DNA of 51,609 nt, taken from positions 1 through 51,609 of the forward strand of contig CAXMRP010000031.1 in assembly GCA_964196155.1 (NCBI GenBank), given 5' to 3'. How positions within the stretch are numbered: position 1 is the first letter of the stretch; every line of letters starts with the position of its first letter. This DNA comes from CAXMRP01 sp964196155 (GTDB lineage: Bacteria > Pseudomonadota > Alphaproteobacteria > Rhizobiales > Afifellaceae). A program made the translations under genes and the position numbers. Under the pieces are notes generated by a model, which was given only the letters and a program-made list of their open reading frames with translations, was not told the DNA's origin and did not search any database. This document shows positions 42,815-50,921 of this stretch, piece by piece.

Positions 42815-43935
42815 CATCCTCACCGCTCACAATTTCCCGGATCGACGGCAACGCCCGCACCGGCACGGTGCAGACCGCCCATGGCGTCATCCGCACGCCG
42901 GCCTTCATGCCCGTGGGCACACAGGCCACCGTCAAGGCGATGTATCCGGGGCAGGTTCGCGATCTTGGCGCCGACGTCATATTGGGCAACACCTATCATC
43001 TGATGCTGCGCCCCGGCGCCGAACGGATCGCCGCGCTCGGCGGCCTGCACACATTCATGCGTTGGCCCCATGCGATCCTGACGGACTCCGGCGGCTTTCA
43101 GGTGATGTCGCTGGCCAAGCTGCGCAAACTCGATGCCGATGGCGTCACCTTCCGCTCCCACATCGACGGATCGCAGCACCGGTTGACGCCGGAGCGCTCC
43201 ATCGAGATCCAGCGGCTGCTCGGCAGTGATATCGTCATGCAGTTCGACGAGTGCATCCGGTTGCCAGCCGAACCCGGGGAGGTTGAGCGCGCCATGCAGC
43301 TTTCCCTGGACTGGGCGGCGCGGAGCAAGACGGCATTCGGCAATCCCGATGGCCCGCTATTGTTCGGCATTGTTCAGGGCGGGGATGATACCGACCTGCG
43401 GACAAAGTCGGCCAGCGCGCTCGTCGATATCGGATTTGACGGCTATGCCATCGGTGGACTGGCGGTCGGCGAGCCGCAGGATGTCATGCTGGCCATGCTC
43501 GATGTCACAGTGCCGGTCTTGCCGGTCGACCGGCCGCGCTATTTGATGGGCGTCGGTACGCCGGACGATATCTTGCAGTCCGTGGCCCGTGGCGTCGACA
43601 TGTTCGACTGCGTCATGCCGACCCGCGCCGGCCGGCACGGCCAGGCATTCACCCGCTTTGGCCGGATCAATTTGCGCAATGCCCGCCATGCCGACGACCC
43701 GCGCTCGCTCGATCCACAAAGCGATTGCCCCGCCACCGGTGATTATTCGCGCGCCTATCTGCACCATCTGTTCAAGGCCGGCGAATCCCTCGGCGGCATG
43801 CTGCTGACATGGAACAATCTGGCGTATTATCAATTGCTAATGGCCGGTGCCCGTGACGCCATCGCCGCAGGGCGCTATGCCGACTATTGTGCTGGCGTGG
43901 CGGCGGGCTGGGCGCGCGGCAATATCGCCGACTGA
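42811..43935 (+). CDS. tgt: Queuine/preQ1 tRNA-guanine transglycosylase
   Basis: Exchanges guanine 34 of GUN-anticodon tRNAs for preQ1. It begins with HGVIRTPAFMPVGTQATVKA; the active-site motif is LTDSGGFQVMSLAKL, and the nucleophile region lies near GGLAVGEPQ with RYLMGVGTPDDIL. The zinc site normally has CxCxxC plus His: here the equivalent residues are Ser304, Cys306 and Thr309 (SDCPATGDYSRAYLHH), so two cysteines are missing. The remaining length (374) and motifs are normal, and the enzyme may be stable without zinc. Coupled to queA by a four-base overlap. Confidence 0.97.
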   Translation: MTSSPLTISRIDGNARTGTVQTAHGVIRTPAFMPVGTQATVKAMYPGQVRDLGADVILGNTYHLMLRPGAERIAALGGLHTFMRWPHAILTDSGGFQVMSLAKLRKLDADGVTFRSHIDGSQHRLTPERSIEIQRLLGSDIVMQFDECIRLPAEPGEVERAMQLSLDWAARSKTAFGNPDGPLLFGIVQGGDDTDLRTKSASALVDIGFDGYAIGGLAVGEPQDVMLAMLDVTVPVLPVDRPRYLMGVGTPDDILQSVARGVDMFDCVMPTRAGRHGQAFTRFGRINLRNARHADDPRSLDPQSDCPATGDYSRAYLHHLFKAGESLGGMLLTWNNLAYYQLLMAGARDAIAAGRYADYCAGVAAGWARGNIAD

Positions 43936-44070
43936 TCGCCGTTCGGGCACAAATCTTGCTGGAAGAACAACTCGGTAGGCCAATTTTTAGGAGATTCCAC
44001 ACTCCAACCTTTTCCTGTTTCTTTAGGATTAGGCCCCATAAAAATATTCGGGGTGTGAAGTTGGTGGCAT

Positions 44071-44400
44071 ATGAAGCGGTTTTTCAGAAAACTGGGTAAT
44101 CCGGAAGCGTTGCGGACATCGCCGCGCATTCCAAATTTTCTGATCGCCGAATTGTCTTCGCAATCCGGTTGGATCCGCGAGGCTTACGTCAAGGAAATGT
44201 CAAGCGGCGGCGCCAGCCTGACTGTGAACGATACCGATTCGGTGCCCGACCAGATTCATATCAGCATCGAAGGCAGCAACATTCGCACCGACGCCAAGGT
44301 CATGTGGCGAAAAAACGGCTCGATCGGGGTCCGGTTCAGTTCGCCGATCGAGGGCCTCAAGGGAACCGAATCCCCCATCGATCGCGTCCGCAACCGCTAG
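44071..44400 (+). CDS. PilZ-like domain protein
   Basis: A 109-residue protein with a PilZ-like beta-barrel pattern: the PRIPNF element at the start, GWIREAYVKEMSSGGASLTV carrying the D/NxSxxG-type motif in altered form (EMSSGGA), and AKVMWRKNGSIGVRFSSPIE. PilZ proteins often bind cyclic di-GMP, which needs an RxxxR motif; here the N-terminal arginines (LRTSPRIP) could be part of it. The A/T-rich 135 bases upstream hold no terminator I can identify. Binding of c-di-GMP is unproven. Confidence 0.8.
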   Translation: MKRFFRKLGNPEALRTSPRIPNFLIAELSSQSGWIREAYVKEMSSGGASLTVNDTDSVPDQIHISIEGSNIRTDAKVMWRKNGSIGVRFSSPIEGLKGTESPIDRVRNR

Positions 44401-44421
44401 CGCTTCTGCGCCAGCGGCCGT

Positions 44422-44820
44422 TCAATTGCCGTAACGGGTCCAGACCTGGCCCCGGCAGGGGAAGCCGATCGGCAGGCAGCCCGATACCTTGAGTTTCGAC
44501 GGACCGAGCACTTTCAGCTTGCCGCGATAGGTTTTTTTCTCATCCACCGCATAGACCTTGCCGCCGGAAAAAGATTTGCCGTTCTTGCTAGTCATGTCGC
44601 GAATGATCAGTTTGCCGATTGACTCGCGATTGTCGGTCTCCAGAACGTCAACCAACTTGCCGCAATAGGCCGCGCCGCACGAGTAGACCTCGACGATCCC
44701 GTAGCCGCCGTTCTTGCCTTTCTGGGTTTTCCATTTGCCCGAAATATCCGCCTGGGCCGCACCAAGAAAAAAGGCGACAAATGCGGACGCGAAAATAACC
44801 TGTGCTGCAATTCGGGTCAT
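44422..44820 (-). CDS. DUF2147 exported protein
   Basis: A 132-residue exported protein. The signal peptide (MTRIAAQVIFASAFVAFFLG) ends near AAQA before DISGKW. The DUF2147 pattern includes GKWKTQKGKNGG, a Cys-containing stretch SCGAAYCGKLVDVLE and the end LPIGFPCRGQVWTRY. Four cysteines may form disulfides. The frame is open to 44889, but ATG 44820 has GGAGG upstream and starts the signal. Function of the family is unknown. Confidence 0.88.
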   Translation of the reverse strand: MTRIAAQVIFASAFVAFFLGAAQADISGKWKTQKGKNGGYGIVEVYSCGAAYCGKLVDVLETDNRESIGKLIIRDMTSKNGKSFSGGKVYAVDEKKTYRGKLKVLGPSKLKVSGCLPIGFPCRGQVWTRYGN

Positions 44821-44905
44821 GAAGTCCTCCGCTGCATGGGTGCGTCTGTCTACCATATTTCGTTCGGCTGGAAATTGGATATCGGCCACCCTGTCGGACA
44901 GGGCG

Positions 44906-45220
44906 TCAGCCCAGATCGATAAACACGCGATCGCCTTCGACCTTTGTTGAAAAGGTCTTCAGGTTCACACACGCCGGCGCACGTTTGGCCTCGCCAGTAC
45001 GATAGTCGAACTGGCCATTGTGCTTGGGGCACTCAATCACATGATCCATCACCAGGCCATTGGCCAGCGGCGCCTGTTCATGGGTGCACAGGCCATCAGT
45101 GCAGAAAAACCGGTCATCCGGGCTGCGATAGATTGCGTAGGTTTTGCCGTCATGCCCAAACTCGATCACATCTTCAGTATAGATATCATCGACAGCGCAG
45201 GCGTCGATCCACAGATTCAT
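44906..45220 (-). CDS. Rieske-type [2Fe-2S] ferredoxin, MocE-like
   Basis: A 104-residue Rieske ferredoxin. The cluster ligands are C45-T-H47 (CTHEQAPL) and C64-P-K-H67 (ECPKHNGQFD), with 16 residues between the two pairs. This is the layout of small soluble ferredoxins such as MocE of rhizopine catabolism and the partners of bacterial oxygenases. It lies 64 bases downstream of a membrane desaturase-like gene on the same strand, so it is probably its electron donor. No ferredoxin reductase gene is adjacent. Confidence 0.92.
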   Translation of the reverse strand: MNLWIDACAVDDIYTEDVIEFGHDGKTYAIYRSPDDRFFCTDGLCTHEQAPLANGLVMDHVIECPKHNGQFDYRTGEAKRAPACVNLKTFSTKVEGDRVFIDLG

Positions 45221-45284
45221 TTTGCGGCCTCACAGTTTTTGTCATTGGCAGTTGGTCCGGGTCGCCTCCAACACGGACCGGCGC

Positions 45285-46361
45285 TCAGGCCGGGGCGCCG
45301 AGCGCGCCGGAGTGAAAATCCTCGCGGTATGGCTTGGCGCTATCCGGCAGGTCGCGCCTGAGGAAATAATCCTCATTGCGCAATTGCCGTCTCAGGATCG
45401 GCAGAACTTCCCGGTAGGCCTGCCAGATCGAGGTGTTGGGCACCGGCAGGTCATCCTTGATCCGCTCATGCAGTTCTGGCAGCCGGTGATAGGGCACCAT
45501 CGGGAACATGTGATGTTCGACATGATAGTTCATGTTCAAATAGATGAACCGGCTGATCGGGTTCATGTAAACCGTGCGGCTGTTGAGCCGGTGGTCCAGC
45601 ACATTGTCCGCCAGCCCCGCATGCTGCAGCACACCGGTCATCACATGGTGCCAGGCGCCGTAAAGCCGCGGCAGTCCGATCAGCATCAGTGGCAGGATCG
45701 ACTGCATGGCCACCGCCAGCGCCAGCGTCGCCGCGTAAATGGCAACCCACACCCGCGCCACATTCACCACGTCGCGCCGGGACTGTTCGGGAATAAATGT
45801 CATTTCTTCCGGGTCAACCCGGCCACTGGCATTGAGCAGCATTCGCGCGCCGCCGCGATAGACATCGACCAGTCCGAACACGTTCGCGATAATCTGAAAT
45901 AATTGCGGCGGGCGCTTGGCAATGATCTCCCGGTCGCGGCCGACAATGATCGTATCGGTATGATGGCGGGCATGGCTCCAGCGCCAGGTGACCGGATTGC
46001 GCACCATCATGAAGCTGGCGATCTGATACACTACATTATTCATCCAGCCGGTCCGGAACGCGGTGCCGTGGCCGCATTCGTGCCAGCGCGAATCCATCGC
46101 CGACCCGTACAGCACACCATAGGCAAGCCAGAACGGCGCCGACCACCAGGACGGCCACAGCGCGATCGCCACGCCGGCAAACCCGGCCATGCAGGCAAAC
46201 AGGATGATCGTGTCGCGAATGGCCGGTTGATCGCTGCGTTTCATGAACGCCTTCATTTCGGCGCGCGGAACATCGCAATGATACCACTGGGCCGCACAAA
46301 GGCCGCTCTCCATTGCCCGGCGTGCATCCGGGCCAATCAGGCTGTAATCACGTTTGGCCAT
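45285..46361 (-). CDS. Membrane fatty acid desaturase/hydroxylase family protein, MocD-like
   Basis: Integral membrane di-iron enzyme of 358 residues. The three His boxes are HECGH (94-98), HARHH (130-134) and HVEHH (280-284). Membrane segments flank them (DTIILFACMAGFAGVAIALW and the region around 205-230). The pairing with a Rieske ferredoxin resembles MocD-MocE of Sinorhizobium, which act in oxidising rhizopine, and also alkane or lipid hydroxylases that use small ferredoxins. The true substrate, a lipid or small methylated compound, is not evident. It is read from ATG 46361 with AGGAAAT upstream. Confidence 0.9.
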   Translation of the reverse strand: MAKRDYSLIGPDARRAMESGLCAAQWYHCDVPRAEMKAFMKRSDQPAIRDTIILFACMAGFAGVAIALWPSWWSAPFWLAYGVLYGSAMDSRWHECGHGTAFRTGWMNNVVYQIASFMMVRNPVTWRWSHARHHTDTIIVGRDREIIAKRPPQLFQIIANVFGLVDVYRGGARMLLNASGRVDPEEMTFIPEQSRRDVVNVARVWVAIYAATLALAVAMQSILPLMLIGLPRLYGAWHHVMTGVLQHAGLADNVLDHRLNSRTVYMNPISRFIYLNMNYHVEHHMFPMVPYHRLPELHERIKDDLPVPNTSIWQAYREVLPILRRQLRNEDYFLRRDLPDSAKPYREDFHSGALGAPA

Positions 46362-46654
46362 CGATTTCCTCCGCCAGAGCGTCGCAATGCCGTCGTGATG
46401 GCGGTGCGACCCGGTGATTCATCCACATTCGTCGCCGGAATGCCAGTCGGAAACCAGCAATATTTTGTTCCAGATGGTCAAGGCACGATTTCTCGACGGG
46501 CGCCCCGGCTGACAGCTGCACCCGCAGCGGTCCAGCGCGGGTTACTCGCGACATCGCGCCATCAATCGGCTATCAGATAGGATCAGCCGCCGGCAATCAA
46601 TCGACAATCACACGCCGGAATAGGCATCGGACCGTTCAAAGGACAAAAAACCCC

Positions 46655-46954
46655 ATGACCCTGCTGGACGCCCAACACCCGTTTTTCCGCCCCCTGTGGC
46701 GGCGCGTCGCCGTCGTTGTGCTGTGCCTGGGTTGGGGGCTGTTTGAATTACTCAACGGATCGTCATTGTGGGCCATGCTGTTTATCGGCGCCGGGGTCTA
46801 TAGCGGCTGGCAGTTCTTTGTCGCCTCGCCACCCGAACCGGAGCCCGACCCGGGAAATGATGAGGCGGTCGATACCGATGCGATGCAGTCAGAAAGGGAA
46901 CCACGCGGCAAAGACGGCACGTCAACCGATCGCAAACACGATTTGCAAGAGTAG
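46655..46954 (+). CDS. Small two-span membrane protein of unknown function
   Basis: A 99-residue protein I cannot assign to a family. It starts MTLLDAQHPFFRPLWRRVAV; two hydrophobic spans (about residues 17-33 and 37-54, with the link ELLNGSSLWAML) are followed by a charged, acidic tail (PEPEPDPGNDEAVDTDAMQ). Similar short proteins with HPFFRPLWRR at the N-terminus occur in other rhizobia as far as I remember, often annotated only as hypothetical. The 293 bases upstream are non-coding. The next small gene starts 59 bases downstream on the same strand. Confidence 0.75.
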   Translation: MTLLDAQHPFFRPLWRRVAVVVLCLGWGLFELLNGSSLWAMLFIGAGVYSGWQFFVASPPEPEPDPGNDEAVDTDAMQSEREPRGKDGTSTDRKHDLQE

Positions 46955-47013
46955 CCCGCGTTGCAGCAATCAGGTTACAACTGAAGATATTCGAATAAAA
47001 AAGGAACGGATCG

Positions 47014-47274
47014 ATGGATCTCGCCAAACTGACAAACCGCGTTGGAAAAGACCTGGACGATGCAATTTCGTCGAATCTGACAACTGCAGAGCGCGATGCA
47101 GTCATGAAAATCGTACAAGCAGCGCTTGTCGATGCGACCGGTCATACCCACACCGAATCCAAGAAAACCGCCATCGCCTGCTGTGGTCACGAAGCCGATC
47201 TGGCCCACAAAATTCAAGAAGAGCTGGACAAGAAGCGGGATATGCTGATCACCAATTTGAAAAGCATGCGGTGA
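47014..47274 (+). CDS. Small cytoplasmic protein of unknown function
   Basis: An 86-residue, helical, charged protein (MDLAKLTNRVGKDLDDAISS) with no signal or membrane span. A small cluster AIACCGHEADLAHKI holds two adjacent cysteines and two histidines and could bind metal. AAGGAACGG upstream supports ATG 47014. It shares the strand and a short spacing with the preceding membrane protein gene, so they may form a pair. I do not recognise a family. Confidence 0.72.
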   Translation: MDLAKLTNRVGKDLDDAISSNLTTAERDAVMKIVQAALVDATGHTHTESKKTAIACCGHEADLAHKIQEELDKKRDMLITNLKSMR

Positions 47275-47415
47275 TCTGATTGTCGATCATCTGACTAAAA
47301 ATCCGTTGAACTGCGATTTCTGAACATCACTATCTGCCGCCCTGGCGCGCCGGAAATCACCATCACGGATCAGGGCGGCCAATTCACCGCATGGGCAGGG
47401 ACCAATCGGCCGCGC

Positions 47416-48009
47416 TCACGCTTGACCTTCGACATGCCGGTCAACCATGCGCTGAACCATCGGGGCGAAATGCCAGAAATCAGGCGTTTTCATGCCGGCG
47501 CGTTTTCCGGCCTCGTCGAGATAGCGCACGGCGATGATGTCCTTGAGATTCGGGTTCTTCTCAAACGCGGCCACTTCCGCGCCGCTCATCGGGCCGCCTT
47601 GCAGGTTCAGTGAGTGCACCGAAGCCGCGCTCAGCCGGTTGAAATATTCGGGCCGCGTGGCGCACAGATAGCGCTTGGCCGCCACATGATGGCGCACGCA
47701 ATCGGTGATCACGCCTGGAAAGAAACGCTCCAGCACCTGCGCCCCCGCTTCCTCGTGAAAGCGGTCTTTGCTGTCATCGATGGAGAACGTGCCGAACTCC
47801 GAGGTGAAATGGCCGATGTCATGCAAAAGCGCGCCGACGATGATTTCTTCGCGTTGGCCATTCTGCTCGGCAATGGTTGCGCCTTGCAGCATATGCTCGC
47901 CCATCGTCACCGGCTCGCCGAGATATTCCTCACCGCCACGGCGTTCGAAGATCGAGCCGAGGAATTCGACGATGTTGCCGGGGTTGAGTTCGCCAATATC
48001 AGGTTTCAT
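47416..48009 (-). CDS. tmpB: PhnZ/TmpB-like HD-domain di-iron oxygenase
   Basis: HD-domain protein of 197 residues. Expected metal ligands are H39, H63-D64 (LLHDIGH), H85, H107/H108 and D165, and the substrate motif YLGE (Y29, E32) is present. The spacing parallels PhnZ, the mixed-valent di-iron enzyme that oxidatively cleaves C-P bonds, as I recall its residues. Its neighbour is a gamma-butyrobetaine hydroxylase-like gene, the arrangement of TmpA-TmpB, where TmpB turns hydroxylated 2-trimethylaminoethylphosphonate into glycine betaine and phosphate. ATG 48009 overlaps the stop of the upstream gene (ATGA), so it is chosen over a longer frame. Confidence 0.82.
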   Translation of the reverse strand: MKPDIGELNPGNIVEFLGSIFERRGGEEYLGEPVTMGEHMLQGATIAEQNGQREEIIVGALLHDIGHFTSEFGTFSIDDSKDRFHEEAGAQVLERFFPGVITDCVRHHVAAKRYLCATRPEYFNRLSAASVHSLNLQGGPMSGAEVAAFEKNPNLKDIIAVRYLDEAGKRAGMKTPDFWHFAPMVQRMVDRHVEGQA

Positions 48010-49151
48010 TCCGCAGCCTCCAACCGCGCCGCGCGCATCATCGCGTCGTGGGTCGAGCGCAGCCCGTCCTTGTCGCAATAACAGCCCTGGAGCCAGCGCG
48101 TGCCTTCACCGGAATACCCTTTGCGCGCGTGCAGGACGCGGGTGTTGTCCACCACGAACCCTTCGCCCGGTTCGAGGCGGAAGGTCACTTCCATCGCCTC
48201 ATCGTCTATAATCTCCCCCAGGCGGCGATAGGCGGCGTAGTAGGTGTCCATCTTGTCGAAGGGCACATCGCTCACTGCGCCAAGCGAGCGATTGTTGAAG
48301 CGCACACCGACAAGTTCGCCATCGGGGGCCAGTTCGATCATCGGGCGGCGCGCGGTCAGGCAGACGCCCGCTTCGCCGGCATATTCAAACCGCGCGCAAT
48401 GGCCCGCCAACACGTCGAAATATTCCGCGTTCTCCTGCCGCAGGCGCCGGGCCGCGGCAAAGCCATCGACCACCATGTTTTCGCCACCTGGCGCCGAACT
48501 TTCAAGGCAATACAGCACCTGAACCGAAGGAACCGGGTCGCGATAGGGGTTGTCGGTGTGGGCCTGAAGCCCAAGACCGGTATAGGCAAGGTTTGTCGGG
48601 TTCACCTCGGTGCGCACCTCGAAATGTTTGCCGTAATTTGTGTCGCGCACAAATCCGAAAAGATCGACGATTTTGAACAGTGCGCCGTCCGCGACCGGCC
48701 CGTTCACGACTTTTGCGAATCCATATGTCGTGACCGACCCGAGCCAGTCGCGCAGCGCTTCGCCACGTTTGGACAGTTTACTAAAATCGCCGACCGGCAC
48801 GTTGGCCATCAAGCTGGCGTCCCAGGTCTCGATCCCCGGACCCGTCCAGCCGCGCGCGCGGTGGGCGTTGCGGTCATAGGCATTGGCCGCAAGCCAGCCC
48901 AGATCATAACAAACGGTCTTGCCCTCGGGGGCGAAGCTGACTTCAAGCCCGCCGTCGCAAATGCCGGCCGCCGAGATGCCGGTCTCGACCGGAATGTCAC
49001 GCAACGCCAGGAGCCGCTGACCATTGCCGGCCGCCCGGGTTTCAGGGTCGCTGGCATTGTCGCGGAGCCAGATCGCGTGAAAGCGCAGCACGGCGGTCGC
49101 GGTCTCAAGTGTCAGATATTTGCCCGACGGGTCTGTGGTGACGGTGGCCAT
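48006..49151 (-). CDS. tmpA: Gamma-butyrobetaine hydroxylase-like Fe(II)/2-oxoglutarate dioxygenase, probable TmpA
   Basis: A 381-residue enzyme with an N-terminal GBBH-like domain (about residues 1-90) and a C-terminal TauD/GBBH catalytic domain. Iron ligands are H198-T-D200 and H341 (VLHARKGY), and R352 is placed for 2-oxoglutarate. The N-terminal domain keeps IWLRDNA but lacks the zinc cysteines seen in carnitine-forming gamma-butyrobetaine hydroxylase. With the coupled PhnZ-like gene, hydroxylation of 2-trimethylaminoethylphosphonate is the likelier job than carnitine synthesis. The product would feed TmpB. A divergent LysR gene starts 97 bases away. Confidence 0.85.
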   Translation of the reverse strand: MATVTTDPSGKYLTLETATAVLRFHAIWLRDNASDPETRAAGNGQRLLALRDIPVETGISAAGICDGGLEVSFAPEGKTVCYDLGWLAANAYDRNAHRARGWTGPGIETWDASLMANVPVGDFSKLSKRGEALRDWLGSVTTYGFAKVVNGPVADGALFKIVDLFGFVRDTNYGKHFEVRTEVNPTNLAYTGLGLQAHTDNPYRDPVPSVQVLYCLESSAPGGENMVVDGFAAARRLRQENAEYFDVLAGHCARFEYAGEAGVCLTARRPMIELAPDGELVGVRFNNRSLGAVSDVPFDKMDTYYAAYRRLGEIIDDEAMEVTFRLEPGEGFVVDNTRVLHARKGYSGEGTRWLQGCYCDKDGLRSTHDAMMRAARLEAAE

Positions 49152-49172
49152 GGGAAATCCTCATCCAGTCGG

Positions 49173-49189
49173 AAATTGCGCGACAAATT
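49173..49189. promoter_or_regulatory. Possible LysR-regulator site between tmpA and the LysR gene
   Basis: AAATTG-CGCGA-CAAATT is an A/T-rich dyad of six-base half-sites with five bases between, close to tmpA in the 97-base divergent region. Size and place fit a LysR-type operator. Unverified. Confidence 0.35.
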
Positions 49190-49248
49190 CGGTGATTTCG
49201 TCCATAAGAGCAAATTAGGTTTTTCCCCACTGGGCATCGGATTGTCTA

Positions 49249-50103
49249 ATGGAAGCCCGTGACTTCAAAATGCCTCCACTGGAGTGGATTCGCGCATTCG
49301 AGGCTTCGGCCCGCTATGGCAGTTTTACAGCCGCCGCCGCCCAGATCGGTCTCACCCAGTCGGCAATCAGCCAGCGGATCGGACATCTGGAAAAGCTTTT
49401 GGGCACCGCACTTTTTCACCGCCGCGCCCGCTCGATCACCCTGACGATCGAAGGCGAGGCCTGGCTACCGCATGTGCGCGCCGCCCTTGGCAGCCTGCGG
49501 GAAAGTTCAGAAGCGCTGTTTGGAGCAAGCCGAGGGCGCCTTGCAATCTCGGCCAGCCAGTCGATCATCGAATTGTGGCTGCTGCCGCGCCTTCAACGCT
49601 TGCAGGAAATCACCAATTCGAAGATTTCCGTGCAGACCATGGTGCTTGGCGCGCATAGCACGCCACAAGATGATGTGATCCGCATCCGCTACGGGTCCGG
49701 CGACTGGCCGCACGTTTACAAACGCAAACTCTATTCCGAACGGATCGCGCCGGTGGCCTCGCCCGACCTTGCGCGCCGCAAAGGGCACTGGACCGAATGG
49801 CCGCGCATCGCCTGTTCGGGACCACGGCCGGGGTGGAACGATTGGGCCTCGCAATACGGCATTCCAACCACACCTGTCGCCCGTTTGCAGTTTGACACTT
49901 TCTTGTCCGGCCTTGGTGCCGCCAGGGCGGAAATGGGGGTCTTTCTCGCTTCATTGCCACTATGCGAGGCGGACCTGGCCGCCGGGCGACTGGTGCGCCT
50001 GGGCAAAAAAGCCATGCACCACTACGAAAGCTATTGGCTTCTCGCCAGCCGCGACGCCGTGGCACGGTCACAATGGCAGATGCTCGAAGCCGCCATTCGT
50101 TAG
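49249..50103 (+). CDS. LysR-family transcriptional regulator (GcvA-like)
   Basis: A 284-residue regulator with the N-terminal winged helix-turn-helix (LEWIRAFEASARYGSFTAAA, then AQIGLTQSAISQRIGHLEKL) and a C-terminal effector-binding domain with DDVIRIRYGSGDWPH, the GcvA-branch pattern. It is divergent from tmpA-tmpB and probably controls them in response to a phosphonate or betaine-type compound. ATG 49249 is used; an internal ATG at 49270 gives the common MPPLEWIRAF start and may be the real one. Confidence 0.94.
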   Translation: MEARDFKMPPLEWIRAFEASARYGSFTAAAAQIGLTQSAISQRIGHLEKLLGTALFHRRARSITLTIEGEAWLPHVRAALGSLRESSEALFGASRGRLAISASQSIIELWLLPRLQRLQEITNSKISVQTMVLGAHSTPQDDVIRIRYGSGDWPHVYKRKLYSERIAPVASPDLARRKGHWTEWPRIACSGPRPGWNDWASQYGIPTTPVARLQFDTFLSGLGAARAEMGVFLASLPLCEADLAAGRLVRLGKKAMHHYESYWLLASRDAVARSQWQMLEAAIR

Positions 50104-50224
50104 ACCTGCACCAGCGAACGACGCTTCGTGCTGTGAAAAATGCAAACATTCGGGCGCGAGAGCACTGCTGAAGTTCGGTTGCAAGACCGCGCATCACCCC
50201 TCTGTTTTCACCGATGACCGCAGT

Positions 50225-50851
50225 TCAGCGGCGGGTACCAGTCAAAGACATATCGAAACGCACGATATTGGAGAATATAGGCACGCCGATTTGCATATCA
50301 TAAGGGGTACGGCGGATGTTTCCGGTCACATGAAACTCGATTGCCCGACCCCGTTTTTTGACGAATTCGATCGTAAATTCAGCCGGTTTTTCGCGGCCTC
50401 TTGCCTTGAGTACACCTTCCAGCAACGCTGTATTCAGACCGGTCTGGGTAACCCGTGTCGATTTGAACCAAACAACCGGATTTCGCTTGGCATTGAGCAC
50501 CGCCTTTCCACGAATGAACTCTTCAACCCGACGGGTGCCTGTCGAAACGCTGGCTGGATCAATCTCGATCTCCACGCGCGATTTCGACAGATTCCGGCTA
50601 TTGATTTCAAATCGGCCGCTGAATTCACCGAATGATCCGCGGATGCCGCCGCCCCCGATTTGGGCTATGAAAAACCCGATACGGGATGCGGATTGATCAA
50701 TAATATATTTGCCGGATGCCCTGGTTAGAACTTGACCTGAGGCTGCCGGGGTCGCCCAAACCTGGCCAAGGGCAAGACATACGACCAACAGAAAATGTGC
50801 CAGTCTCGACCCGACATTTGCCCCCGCTAACCGGATACCGGTAAAATACAT
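50225..50851 (-). CDS. yceI: YceI-family periplasmic protein
   Basis: Exported lipocalin-like protein, 208 residues from ATG 50851. The signal peptide includes RLAHFLLVVCLALGQVWA. The YceI domain shows GKYIIDQSASRIGFFI, GGGIRGSFGEFSGRFE and VEIEIDPASVSTG. E. coli YceI binds a polyprenyl/quinone-like isoprenoid. It follows a cytochrome b561 gene by some 70 bases, matching the yceJ-yceI pair. A GTG at 50914 gives a longer frame, but the signal peptide begins best at 50851. Confidence 0.9.
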   Translation of the reverse strand: MYFTGIRLAGANVGSRLAHFLLVVCLALGQVWATPAASGQVLTRASGKYIIDQSASRIGFFIAQIGGGGIRGSFGEFSGRFEINSRNLSKSRVEIEIDPASVSTGTRRVEEFIRGKAVLNAKRNPVVWFKSTRVTQTGLNTALLEGVLKARGREKPAEFTIEFVKKRGRAIEFHVTGNIRRTPYDMQIGVPIFSNIVRFDMSLTGTRR

Positions 50852-50921
50852 AATGCTGGAGTATGGCGCATGAGATGGTAGAGGACCAACCAGCCGGTGA
50901 TCACTAGAATGCACAATTTGC

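Noticed and set aside
48048..49262. Open frame of 404 codons opposite tmpA
   Set aside because: The reverse-strand frame has complete Fe/2OG dioxygenase motifs; this one has none.
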